Shown here: piece after piece, positions 28,605 through 36,637 of the stretch
Numbering within the stretch: position 1 is the stretch's first letter
Layout of the letters: every line of letters begins with the position of its first letter
Origin: Lachnospiraceae bacterium
Lineage (GTDB): Bacteria > Bacillota > Clostridia > Lachnospirales > Lachnospiraceae
Length of the DNA: 58,455 bases
Assembly: GCA_017436865.1 (NCBI GenBank)
Contig: JAFSCH010000049.1
Span: 1-58,455 of the forward strand
Direction of reading: 5' to 3'
Notes under the pieces: generated by a model
Told to the model about the DNA's origin: nothing
Database searches by the model: none
What the model saw: only the letters and a program-made list of their open reading frames with translations
Translations under genes and position numbers: made by a program

Positions 28605-29039
28605 ATGGAAATTGAGATAAGAAAACACATAGAAGAGAAGGCAAGAGTCATTATCGAATGCAAAGAAGTAACCAATAATATACAGAAATTGCAGTCTTAT
28701 ATTAGAGCTTTTGATAACCGGATATTGACTAAAAAAGAAGACGAAATGGTATTTGTGGAGATGTCAGATATTTTGTATTTTGAAACAGTAGATAATAGAA
28801 CATTTTTATATACGAAGGATGAGGTAGTAGAAGTAAAACAGCGTTTATATGAATTAGAAGCACGATTGTCAGAAGAAGATTTCTTTCGTTGTTCTAAGTC
28901 AATTGTTGTGAATATAAATAAGATTAAAAATCTCAAACCACAGATAGATCGTACGATTATGGTAACGATGTGTAATGGTGAAAAGCTTATAATTTCAAGA
29001 AGGTATGTGAAAGCCTTTAAGGATATACTAGGAATTTAG
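28605..29039 (+). CDS. LytTR-domain transcriptional regulator
   Basis: A 144-residue stand-alone regulator. The LytTR DNA-binding domain covers about residues 45-142, with VEMSDILYFETVDNRTFLYT, FFRCSKSIVVNINKI and KLIISRRYVKAFKDIL as landmarks. There is no receiver domain, so it is not a two-component regulator. A TTGGAGG site precedes the ATG. It sits 11 nt before a membrane protein. Such pairs form 'LytTR regulatory systems', in which the membrane protein inhibits the regulator. A close relative is encoded at 50082. Confidence 0.88.
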   Translation: MEIEIRKHIEEKARVIIECKEVTNNIQKLQSYIRAFDNRILTKKEDEMVFVEMSDILYFETVDNRTFLYTKDEVVEVKQRLYELEARLSEEDFFRCSKSIVVNINKIKNLKPQIDRTIMVTMCNGEKLIISRRYVKAFKDILGI

Positions 29040-29050
29040 GAGAGGGCTAT

Positions 29051-29503
29051 ATGAAGAATTTGAAAACTTTTTTTATATGGATAAGAAACGGTGTTGCATT
29101 TTGTTTTACTTGGTTAATGGTGGTGATATTGGTTAGAAATATATATCTGGGGATAGAAAATATATCTACAATAGGAATTTTTAAGCTTTTGATATTTGTA
29201 TGTGGTGGAGTAATATTGTTTACAGCTCTTTTCTCAGAAACGTTGATAAAAGGTATTAGCTTTACAGCGAAGCTGACAGGATTTATGGTCTTGTTTAGCG
29301 TGTATGAAACCGTTATTTTCTATTGGCTGGGAATATTCTCTGGAAAAGGAAAGGTGATACAATGGATGCTCTTTTGGGGAATTATTTTCATGATGTATGG
29401 AATCAGTATGGTTGGATATGAATTGTATAGTAGGAAAAAAGCAAAGGAATACGATAATGCGCTATATGCTTATCAAGAAAAAAGAGGGGGAAAATCATGG
29501 TAG
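29051..29503 (+). CDS. DUF3021-like membrane protein, probable inhibitor of the LytTR regulator
   Basis: A 150-residue protein with four predicted membrane helices (about residues 12-30, 42-60, 70-90 and 102-122) and a charged cytoplasmic tail (ELYSRKKAKEYDNALYAYQ). Placement directly after the LytTR gene with a GGAG site, the size and the topology match DUF3021-type partners. It overlaps the next membrane protein gene by 7 nt. Inhibition of the regulator is inferred from known LytTR systems. Confidence 0.65.
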   Translation: MKNLKTFFIWIRNGVAFCFTWLMVVILVRNIYLGIENISTIGIFKLLIFVCGGVILFTALFSETLIKGISFTAKLTGFMVLFSVYETVIFYWLGIFSGKGKVIQWMLFWGIIFMMYGISMVGYELYSRKKAKEYDNALYAYQEKRGGKSW

Positions 29504-30048
29504 AAATGCTTGATAAAATGAGAATGGATTCTGCGCGGAAGAATAAACGTGGGATTGCATTTATTATAGCATCTATTTTTCTATGGTTAGGCATTTTTCT
29601 TGTTCATAGTACAGATTTGTCAATTAGAGAAAAGAATCTATATACGTGGTATGTTACTGGATGTTTAATGCCCTTTGCGTTATTGATAACAAAAATGTTA
29701 AAGATTAAATTTCAAAATAAAGAAAATCCCATTAATCAATTAGGATTATTGATTACATTAAATGAAATGCTTTATATTTTAATTGCTTGTTGGGTATGTA
29801 CTGCTATACCCGAAAAAATGGTAATGGTATTGGCTATGATATTTGGGGGGCATCTATTACCTTTTGGATGGATATATATGTCAAAAAGTTATACGTTTTC
29901 TGCTATTGTGATTACGGTAGGTATTCTAGTGGTAGGCTGTGTGTGTTCTGCTAAGGTAGTTGCAGGAGTAATGATGCTTTATGAGATAATATTTGCAATA
30001 TGCTTATGGTTAGAAAATAAGAACACATCGACAGAATTTGATTTGTAG
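29497..30048 (+). CDS. DUF7010-like membrane protein
   Basis: A 183-residue polytopic protein with about six membrane helices and a short charged N-terminus (MRMDSARKNKRG). I recognise it only as resembling DUF7010 membrane proteins, which lack a known function. The 7-nt overlap with the preceding gene and an AGGGGG site make it the third gene of the LytTR unit. It may be the transport-like or stress-related output of that unit. Confidence 0.5.
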   Translation: MVEMLDKMRMDSARKNKRGIAFIIASIFLWLGIFLVHSTDLSIREKNLYTWYVTGCLMPFALLITKMLKIKFQNKENPINQLGLLITLNEMLYILIACWVCTAIPEKMVMVLAMIFGGHLLPFGWIYMSKSYTFSAIVITVGILVVGCVCSAKVVAGVMMLYEIIFAICLWLENKNTSTEFDL

Positions 30049-30140
30049 CCGTTTACAGGATGTAAGATTCCATGTAAACTATAGATATGGATATCAAAAG
30101 AGAAAGTATTTAGTTCATAAACACGTAGGGGGATAGCGAA

Positions 30141-31265
30141 GTGGAAACATCAAAAGTATATTACACAAGCTTTAAAACAACATCACATGAAAATTTATTG
30201 CAGAAATTGCGCCGTCTGTGTATCACAGCGGGAATGAAAGAGATTGATTTCGCAGATAAATATGCGGCGATTAAGATTCATTTTGGTGAATATGGTAACT
30301 TGGCTTTTTTACGTCCTAATTATGCAAAGGTAGTAGCAGATATCGTAAAGGAGCAAGGGGGTAAGCCATTTTTGACAGACTGCAATACTCTCTATGTAGG
30401 AAGCCGAAAGAATGCGCTTGACCATATGGATACAGCATATGCTAACGGATTTTCGCCATTTTCTACAGGATGTCATGTAATCATTGCAGATGGTCTTAAG
30501 GGAACAGATGAAGCATTGGTGCCGATAGATGGAGAGTATGTAAAAGAAGCAAAAGTTGGACAAGCGGTAATGGACGCAGATATTTTTATCTCTTTGAATC
30601 ATTTCAAAGGGCATGAAGCGACAGGTTTTGGTGGTGCACTGAAAAATATAGGTATGGGGTGCGGTTCCAGAGCTGGTAAGATGGAGATGCACAATCAAGG
30701 AAAGCCTGCGGTTAATCAGACTAAGTGTGTAGGTTGTGGAGCTTGTTTGAAAATTTGTGCTCATGATGCACCTGTGATAGAAAATGGAAAGGCAACCATA
30801 GACTTAAAGAAATGTGTGGGCTGTGGCCGTTGTATCGGAGCATGTCCGAAGGATGCGGTACATCCGACACAGGAGAATTCCAATGATGTCTTAAACTATA
30901 AGATAGCAGAGTATTCCAAAGCTGTTTGCGATGGAAGACCATGCTTCCATATTTCTTTGATTTGTGATGTATCTCCTAATTGTGACTGCCACTCTGAAAA
31001 CGATGTACCTATTATTCCAAATGTAGGAATGTTGGCATCTTTTGACCCAGTTGCTCTTGATGTGGCATGTGCTGATTTGTGTAATCGACAGCCAATGCTA
31101 GAGAATCATAGTGTGTTACATGAGAATTGTATGGCACATCAGGAAGAAGCTAAAAAACATGATCATTTTCATATGACGCATCCAGATACAAACTGGAAGA
31201 GTTGTATTGAGCATGCAGTAAAAATTGGTATCGGTAATGACCAGTATGAATTGATTGAGATATAA
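30141..31265 (+). CDS. DUF362 protein with two [4Fe-4S] clusters
   Basis: A 374-residue cytoplasmic iron-sulfur protein. The DUF362 domain (about residues 30-185) includes KIHFGEYGN and SLNHFKGHEATGFGGALKN. An inserted two-cluster ferredoxin module at about 190-240 has CVGCGACLKIC and CVGCGRCIGACP. The DUF362 part resumes to the C-terminus, which is rich in Cys and His. The family is found widely in anaerobes, and its reaction is not established; electron transfer or redox cofactor handling is plausible. The start is GTG 30141 with an upstream GGGGG site. It is monocistronic, followed by a strong terminator and repeat copy G. Confidence 0.8.
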   Translation: METSKVYYTSFKTTSHENLLQKLRRLCITAGMKEIDFADKYAAIKIHFGEYGNLAFLRPNYAKVVADIVKEQGGKPFLTDCNTLYVGSRKNALDHMDTAYANGFSPFSTGCHVIIADGLKGTDEALVPIDGEYVKEAKVGQAVMDADIFISLNHFKGHEATGFGGALKNIGMGCGSRAGKMEMHNQGKPAVNQTKCVGCGACLKICAHDAPVIENGKATIDLKKCVGCGRCIGACPKDAVHPTQENSNDVLNYKIAEYSKAVCDGRPCFHISLICDVSPNCDCHSENDVPIIPNVGMLASFDPVALDVACADLCNRQPMLENHSVLHENCMAHQEEAKKHDHFHMTHPDTNWKSCIEHAVKIGIGNDQYELIEI

Positions 31266-31282
31266 TATAAAGGATGTTTTAC

Positions 31283-31310
31283 AAAGGGAAATCGGTTGAT
31301 TTCCCTTTTT
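31283..31310 (+). terminator. intrinsic terminator after the DUF362 gene
   Basis: AAAGGGAAATC and GATTTCCCTTT pair around GGTT, followed by T residues. Confidence 0.9.
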
Positions 31311-31316
31311 GATTTC

Positions 31317-31397
31317 TAGGAAATTGCTGTAACGTAGTGTTATAAAACAAGAATTTCGTAAGAAATACGTGCAAAGTGCGCAGGAACGCACTGTTTT
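31317..31397 (+). repeat. intergenic two-hairpin repeat, copy G (diverged)
   Basis: TAGGAAATTGCTGTAACGTAGTG is intact. Hairpin 1 (CAAGAATTTC / GAAATACGTG, loop GTAA) has mismatches. Hairpin 2 is reduced to GTGCG / CGCAC with a CAGGAA loop, and the T-tract is GTTTT. It begins 6 nt after the T-tract of the DUF362 terminator. Confidence 0.8.
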
Positions 31398-31418
31398 GGC
31401 GTAATAGGAGTTATAATA

Positions 31419-31477
31419 TTACACTTTTGTAACATTACTATTTATGGGTTTCCATTCTGACGTCAACTCTTTATAAT
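31419..31477 (+). promoter_or_regulatory. promoter and possible operator of the Bce-type two-component genes
   Basis: TTTCCA (31449-31454), a 17-nt spacer and TATAAT (31472-31477), preceded by TTAC-ACTTTT-GTAA (31419-31432). A related TTACA...TGTAA inverted repeat occurs again before the ABC genes (33168-33182), so both could be sites for the response regulator. Confidence 0.45.
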
Positions 31478-31497
31478 GTAACCGAGGAGCGTGAAGT

Positions 31498-32172
31498 ATG
31501 GATATAAAAATTATGATAGTAGAAGATGATGAAGTACTAGCAAAGGAAATCGCATTATTTCTTACAAAGTGGAAATATGAGGCGATAGAGGTAAGAAGAT
31601 TTGAGAATATAACAGAAGAGTATCTTAATGATAAACCACAGTTGATTTTAATGGACATAAACCTCCCATATTTTGATGGATTTTACTGGTGCAATCAGAT
31701 TCGACAAATTTCAAAGGTTCCGATTATTTACATTAGTAGCCGCAATCATGACAGTGATAAGATTATGGCGATTGCTCAAGGTGGAGATGATTACTTGGAA
31801 AAGCCTTTTCGATTGGAATTGCTGAAAGCCAAAATAGATGCCATGGTACGAAGAACCTATGAGTATAAAATACGGGAACAGATAAAGCTATCAGAAGAGT
31901 TATGTTTTGATAAGACCTCACAACAGATATATTATAAGGGAAATGAGATAGAGCTGACCAAATCAGAAAGAAGAATACTTGCTAAATTGGTGGAATGCAG
32001 ACCCAATGTAGTTATAAGGGATGAACTTATGATGGAGCTTTGGAATACCGATGAATATGTTTCAGATGGAACACTGACAACGTTAATCAGCAGACTTCGT
32101 ACAAAGCTAAAAAGCTCTTGTGGCGTGGAAATTATTCAAACAAGGAAAGGGCAGGGATATTTTGTACAATGA
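31498..32172 (+). CDS. OmpR-family response regulator (BceR-like)
   Basis: A 224-residue two-component regulator. The receiver domain (about 1-115) has acidic residues EDDE at 9-12, phospho-acceptor Asp53 in LILMDINLPYFDG, and the conserved Lys in YLEKPF. The C-terminal winged helix (about 130-222) includes LTKSERRILAKL and TLTTLISRLRTKL. Its stop overlaps the kinase start (ATGA). The downstream ABC genes make it the regulator of a peptide-antibiotic detoxification module. Confidence 0.9.
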   Translation: MDIKIMIVEDDEVLAKEIALFLTKWKYEAIEVRRFENITEEYLNDKPQLILMDINLPYFDGFYWCNQIRQISKVPIIYISSRNHDSDKIMAIAQGGDDYLEKPFRLELLKAKIDAMVRRTYEYKIREQIKLSEELCFDKTSQQIYYKGNEIELTKSERRILAKLVECRPNVVIRDELMMELWNTDEYVSDGTLTTLISRLRTKLKSSCGVEIIQTRKGQGYFVQ

Positions 32173-33155
32173 GCTATATAAAGAGAAAGTGGAAATATTA
32201 TTTTATGTATTTTTTTCTAATGTTAAGCTTTAATTTGTACTACATTTTCCTAATGAATGAAAAACAGATATTTTATATATTGTATTTAGATTTAGTGTTA
32301 TTCATTTTTGGAGGAATGGTAGAAGGAATCTCAGCCATTCATTTTTATAGCAGAGAAAAAAAGAAAAGACAGCTATTAGAACGGGATGATGTTATTTTTC
32401 ATGAAGTAACTGATATGGAAGATAGAGACATCATGGAACATGATGTACAACTTTTAGAAGAGCAGTTGCAGGATAAATTTGATGAAAACTGTGAGCTTCA
32501 GGATTATGTAGCAAAATGGTGTCATGAATTCAAAATTCCGCTAGCCGCCAGTCTGCTGATGGTGGAAAAGCTAAAGGATGCACAGACTAGATTAGAGCTA
32601 CGTGAGCCGTTAGAAAGAATGAATTTTCAGGTTAATAGCATGTTACAAGGATGTAGGCTTCAAAGTCCGTTATTTGATTTACAAATAACAAAAACTTTAT
32701 TGAAAGAATGTGTAAAGGACTCTATTCGAAATAATCAGTTCTTTCTAATTCAGAAAAGATTTGCAATAGACATAGAGGTGGATGATGTAGTGGTTTATAC
32801 AGATAAGGTGTGGATAACATATATTCTAGATCAATTAATAAGTAATGCAATTAAGTATACGAAAAAGGAAAGGGATGAGACTCCTAGGATTAAAATATGG
32901 GAAAAGAAGACAGGAGAGCAGGCAGAACTTATAGTGGAAGATTGGGGAGAAGGAATCCAAGAAAGTGATATCCGTCGTATTTTCGAAAAAGGCTTTACAG
33001 GAAGTAATTATCATAATGGAAAGTATAAGTCAACCGGTATGGGATTGTATATGGTAGATAAGATTGCAAGACGGTTGGGACATCGGATTAATGTGGAAAG
33101 CCAGTATGGAAAAGGAACATGTTTTCATATCGTTTTTGAAAAGAATGAGTTATAG
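32169..33155 (+). CDS. intramembrane-sensing histidine kinase (BceS-like)
   Basis: A 328-residue kinase of the short BceS type: two membrane helices within residues 10-58 with almost no outside loop, so it cannot bind a ligand alone and would be switched by the partner ABC transporter. His119 lies in KWCHEFKIPLAAS, followed by the N box DQLISNAIKY, G1 VEDWGEGI and G2 STGMGLYMV. The start is ATG 32169, overlapping the regulator stop; upstream in-frame starts lie inside the regulator gene. Confidence 0.9.
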   Translation: MSYIKRKWKYYFMYFFLMLSFNLYYIFLMNEKQIFYILYLDLVLFIFGGMVEGISAIHFYSREKKKRQLLERDDVIFHEVTDMEDRDIMEHDVQLLEEQLQDKFDENCELQDYVAKWCHEFKIPLAASLLMVEKLKDAQTRLELREPLERMNFQVNSMLQGCRLQSPLFDLQITKTLLKECVKDSIRNNQFFLIQKRFAIDIEVDDVVVYTDKVWITYILDQLISNAIKYTKKERDETPRIKIWEKKTGEQAELIVEDWGEGIQESDIRRIFEKGFTGSNYHNGKYKSTGMGLYMVDKIARRLGHRINVESQYGKGTCFHIVFEKNEL

Positions 33156-33158
33156 GTT

Positions 33159-33196
33159 GCCGTAATCTTACAAAAAATGTAAGGCTGCGGCTTTTT
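33159..33196 (+). terminator. terminator or operator between kinase and ABC genes
   Basis: GCCG...CGGC encloses CTTACA-AAAAA-TGTAAG and is followed by TTTTTC, a usable terminator. The same arms, plus another ATGTAAGG at 33208-33215 (31 nt from the first), could be a regulator site for the ABC promoter, whose likely -10 box TATAAT is at 33245-33250. Confidence 0.55.
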
Positions 33197-33289
33197 CTGT
33201 ATGATGAATGTAAGGATTTTTAAAAGAAATTGCGATACAATTTTTATAATGATTCGAATCAAAAAAGTAGATAGGAGTAAAACGGCAAG

Positions 33290-34051
33290 ATGGAAGATAA
33301 TAAAATTGTAGAAGTAAAAAATCTTGTAAAGCATTATGGAACGAAAGGATTTCAAACAAAGGTATTAAAAGGAATTGATTTATCCATTTATAAGAATGAT
33401 TTTATTGCTATTATGGGTCCATCCGGTTCTGGAAAAACAACATTGCTAAATATTTTATCCACTATAGATAAACCAACACAAGGTTCTGTTGTATTAGATG
33501 GCAAGGAGCTTACGAAAATAAAGAATAAAGAGCTTGCTAAATTAAGAAAAGATAAGATTGGGTTTGTGTTTCAGGATTATAATTTATTGGATACGATGAC
33601 TTTACAGGATAATATAGCATTACCATTGGCATTGGGGGGAAGTTATGCAGATGAGATTCAAGAAAAGGTAGGAGAGTTGGCAGCTTTGTTTGGATTGTCT
33701 GAACATCTTAAAAAGTATCCGTATCAGCTTTCAGGAGGACAAAAGCAAAGAGGGGCAGTCTGTAGGGCATTGATTACAAATCCTGAAATCATTTTTGCAG
33801 ATGAACCAACGGGTGCATTGGATTCCAAGGCAAGCAAGGAATTGCTAAAGTGCTTACAGCAAGTGAATGAAAATGGAAAGGCAACGATTCTTATGGTGAC
33901 GCATGATTCATACTGCGCTTCTTATGCAAAAGATGTATATATATTGAGCGATGGACTTATGAAATGTAGATTGAGTAAGGGAGACGATAGAAAAGAATTT
34001 TATAACAAAATTATTGATATGCAGGCATCTATGGGAGGTGACTTTTCGTGA
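33290..34051 (+). CDS. ABC transporter ATPase (BceA-like)
   Basis: A 253-residue ATPase of the MacB/BceA group, energising the FtsX-like permease encoded next. Walker A GPSGSGKTT (about residues 42-50), Q loop FQDYNLLD, signature LSGGQKQRG, Walker B IIFADEPTGALD and the H loop VTHD are all intact. It overlaps the permease by 4 nt (GTGA-type). Its own promoter lies in the spacer after the kinase gene. Confidence 0.93.
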   Translation: MEDNKIVEVKNLVKHYGTKGFQTKVLKGIDLSIYKNDFIAIMGPSGSGKTTLLNILSTIDKPTQGSVVLDGKELTKIKNKELAKLRKDKIGFVFQDYNLLDTMTLQDNIALPLALGGSYADEIQEKVGELAALFGLSEHLKKYPYQLSGGQKQRGAVCRALITNPEIIFADEPTGALDSKASKELLKCLQQVNENGKATILMVTHDSYCASYAKDVYILSDGLMKCRLSKGDDRKEFYNKIIDMQASMGGDFS

Positions 34052-35925
34052 GAATGACAAAACTTGCCGCGATGAATTTTAAAAGTAATGTTAAAAGTTA
34101 TTTCGCATTGGTTATTTCCTTGGCTTTTACGATTCTTGTGTTATATAATTTTCAAAATATGATTTACTCTGAAATTTTTGTGGCTTTGGGGGAGCATAAT
34201 AGTCATTTAATTAATACGTTGATTCAAATGATAAGTATTGTGCTTATTTGCTTTATGTTCTTTTTCATTTGGTATGCTACAAATGTGTTCTTGGAAAAAC
34301 GAAAAAAGGAAATAGGTATCTACATTTTTATGGGGTTATCTAATCAGAAAATAGGAAAGCTGTATATGATAGAAACAACCTTTATAGGAATTGCGGCGCT
34401 TGTATTTGGTTTGTTTTGGGGAATCATAACAGCAGGGCTTTTTCAAATGATAATTGTTAGGCTTTCTAATCTGGATATTCATGTTTCATTTGAATTCACG
34501 GTACAACCGATTGTATTTACCGTGGTGGCATTTTTGTTTATATATTTGACTTTTGTCATAAAGGGATATTTTAATATTGTAAGAAGTAGTGTTTTAAATA
34601 TGATTTCTGCAATGCGACAAAATGAGTATGTAAAACAGAATGAATGTGTATTGGTCATAAAGGCAATTGTGGGTATTGGTGTATTGGGAAGCGGATATTA
34701 TCTTGCAAACAAAGAAGGGAAGCAGGTAATAGGGAATGCTGTTTTCGCAATGATACTTGTTATATTAGGAGTCTATTTGTTATTTGGAGGTTTGATTCCG
34801 CTTCTGTTTCAGAATATGGTTAAGCATAAGAATTTCTTATATTGTAAGCAGCGTTGTCTGTGGATGAATCAAGTTGTATTTCGTATGAAGAAAAATTACC
34901 GTACTTATTCTATGGTATGTGTTCTTGGGATATGTTCAATAACAGCGTTGGCAACGGGGTTTGCTATGAAGGAACGTTATGAGAATATAGTGTTATTTGA
35001 GAATACTTATACTTTTCAAGTTTTGAGTAATAGGAATGATTTGGAGAAACAAATGACACAGGTTATAGAAGAAACAAATGACATTCTATATTATACAGGC
35101 ATTGGGTTGGTTAATCAGGAGCAGGAAGCTATGATGCTCTCCTATTCCCAGGCAAAAAAGTTAGCTCAAAGTGCTAATTTGAAATTTGATATAGCAGAGC
35201 TTGAAGACAAGGAAGTAATACGGCTATCACATTTGACACTGCTGTCAGGTTCTACCAAACAAGGTATAAAGGAAATAGAGATACGAGGAAAGGAGTATCA
35301 GCAGCTGGAGACTATTCGTATCCCATATTTAGGTTACTTGCAGAAACAAGGAGATTTCTATATCGTAAGTGATGAGGAATATGAGAGTTTAATAACCAAG
35401 GAATCAGAACTTTATTTATATAATTATAAAGTGGGTAATGATTCTGCATTTGTAGAAACAAAGAAAGAAATAGATAATTTCGCATCGGAGCTAAAAGAAA
35501 AGGGAGATATGCTTGGGCGTGTTGCGATAGATCCAAATAATAGTGAGAAGGAATGGATGAAACTAGTTCATTCGATATGTATATTTATGTTTCTAGTATT
35601 TGTGGTGGCAAGTGGCTGTATTATGTATATGAAGTTATATAATGATGCATATGAGGAAAAAGAGCGTTATTCAGTAATGTGTAAGATAGGGCTTGATGAT
35701 AAAGTTTTGCAAAAATCCATTGCAAAAGAAGTAGGAACAGCATATTTTATTCCGTTTTTCATTATGGTTATATCAGCTTATTATTCAGTATTGGCCTTAG
35801 GAAAAATGATGCATACAGATTTGTTTGCAATTTATCTGTTGAGTGTGATGATTGTGTTGGCAGTATACGGGTTATATTATGGTTTGTCTGTAAGGGTATA
35901 TCAGAAGATGATAAATATTATTTGA
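34048..35925 (+). CDS. ABC transporter FtsX-like permease (BceB-like)
   Basis: A 625-residue permease with the Bce layout: about ten membrane helices, an FtsX domain early in the chain, and a large extracytoplasmic domain of about 200 residues (roughly 320-520) before the last three helices. The outer domain is where such transporters recognise peptide antibiotics or their lipid-II-cycle targets. The start is GTG 34048 within the end of the ATPase gene. With the upstream kinase it forms a flux-sensing resistance system; which peptide it senses is not predictable here. Confidence 0.92.
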   Translation: MRMTKLAAMNFKSNVKSYFALVISLAFTILVLYNFQNMIYSEIFVALGEHNSHLINTLIQMISIVLICFMFFFIWYATNVFLEKRKKEIGIYIFMGLSNQKIGKLYMIETTFIGIAALVFGLFWGIITAGLFQMIIVRLSNLDIHVSFEFTVQPIVFTVVAFLFIYLTFVIKGYFNIVRSSVLNMISAMRQNEYVKQNECVLVIKAIVGIGVLGSGYYLANKEGKQVIGNAVFAMILVILGVYLLFGGLIPLLFQNMVKHKNFLYCKQRCLWMNQVVFRMKKNYRTYSMVCVLGICSITALATGFAMKERYENIVLFENTYTFQVLSNRNDLEKQMTQVIEETNDILYYTGIGLVNQEQEAMMLSYSQAKKLAQSANLKFDIAELEDKEVIRLSHLTLLSGSTKQGIKEIEIRGKEYQQLETIRIPYLGYLQKQGDFYIVSDEEYESLITKESELYLYNYKVGNDSAFVETKKEIDNFASELKEKGDMLGRVAIDPNNSEKEWMKLVHSICIFMFLVFVVASGCIMYMKLYNDAYEEKERYSVMCKIGLDDKVLQKSIAKEVGTAYFIPFFIMVISAYYSVLALGKMMHTDLFAIYLLSVMIVLAVYGLYYGLSVRVYQKMINII

Positions 35926-35952
35926 TTTTTATTGTAGTATGTTAAGAGTAGA

Positions 35953-35977
35953 AGGTGGTCGCTTGACCACCTTTTTG
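35953..35977 (+). terminator. intrinsic terminator after the Bce module
   Basis: AGGTGGTC and GACCACCT pair around GCTT, followed by TTTTTG. Confidence 0.9.
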
Positions 35978-36118
35978 TGACATTTTGTCATAGCTGCTTC
36001 TGTTTTGTGGAGAAAAGAGGTAGAATTTATTTTGAAAAAATATATATGATGATTAATCTTTTCAGCCATAAAAATGGTTATATAAGTGTAAGACGTTTTA
36101 CAGGAAAGGAGGAGAACG

Positions 36119-36637
36119 GTGACTGATAAAGAACTGATCAGGAAAGTTCAAAAAGGAGATAAAGCTGTATTAAATAATATAATTGAGCGATATTATGATG
36201 ATATTTACCGTTTTTGTCTCTACCTGACGGGAGAAGAGAGTGACTCTTATGATATTACGCAAGAGGTTTTCTTACGATTTATTAAGTATATTGCTGCTTA
36301 TAAGGATAAGAATTTGAAAGGTTATCTTCTTATGATTGCTCGTAATATGTGTTGCACTTATTTCGACCAAAGGAAAATAACAACAGACATAGAAACAGTA
36401 GAGATAGCAGAAGAGAATAAGCAGTTAAAGCTGGTTGAGGATAAGCTTTTATTATGGAAACTGTTACAAAAATTACCACTAGAGCAAAGAGAGATTGTGG
36501 TATTAAGAATATACGAGGAGCTTCCTTTTAAAAGCATTGCGAAGCTGTTAGGCTGTAATACAGCAACGGTAAAGTCAAGGTATCGGTTAGGAATTGCACA
36601 TATACGTAAGTGGTTGGAGGTGGAGCAGATTGGATAA
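36119..36637 (+). CDS. ECF-type RNA polymerase sigma factor
   Basis: A 172-residue alternative sigma factor. Region 2 spans about residues 12-85 (LNNIIERYYDDIYRFCLYL, then SYDITQEVFLRFIKY). Region 4 lies at about 110-168 with REIVVLRIYEELPFKSIAKL and the recognition helix NTATVKSRYRLG. The start is GTG 36119 behind GGAGG. It overlaps the next gene by 8 nt, and the operon continues into an ABC transporter, so the sigma factor may control its own transporter. Confidence 0.9.
   Translation: MTDKELIRKVQKGDKAVLNNIIERYYDDIYRFCLYLTGEESDSYDITQEVFLRFIKYIAAYKDKNLKGYLLMIARNMCCTYFDQRKITTDIETVEIAEENKQLKLVEDKLLLWKLLQKLPLEQREIVVLRIYEELPFKSIAKLLGCNTATVKSRYRLGIAHIRKWLEVEQIG

Noticed and set aside
17420-31397. 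Group IIC intron remnants, because those insert behind terminators
   Set aside because: No GTGYG 5' end, no domain V/VI signature and no reverse-transcriptase frame; length is only about 85 nt. The targeting preference is similar but the element differs.
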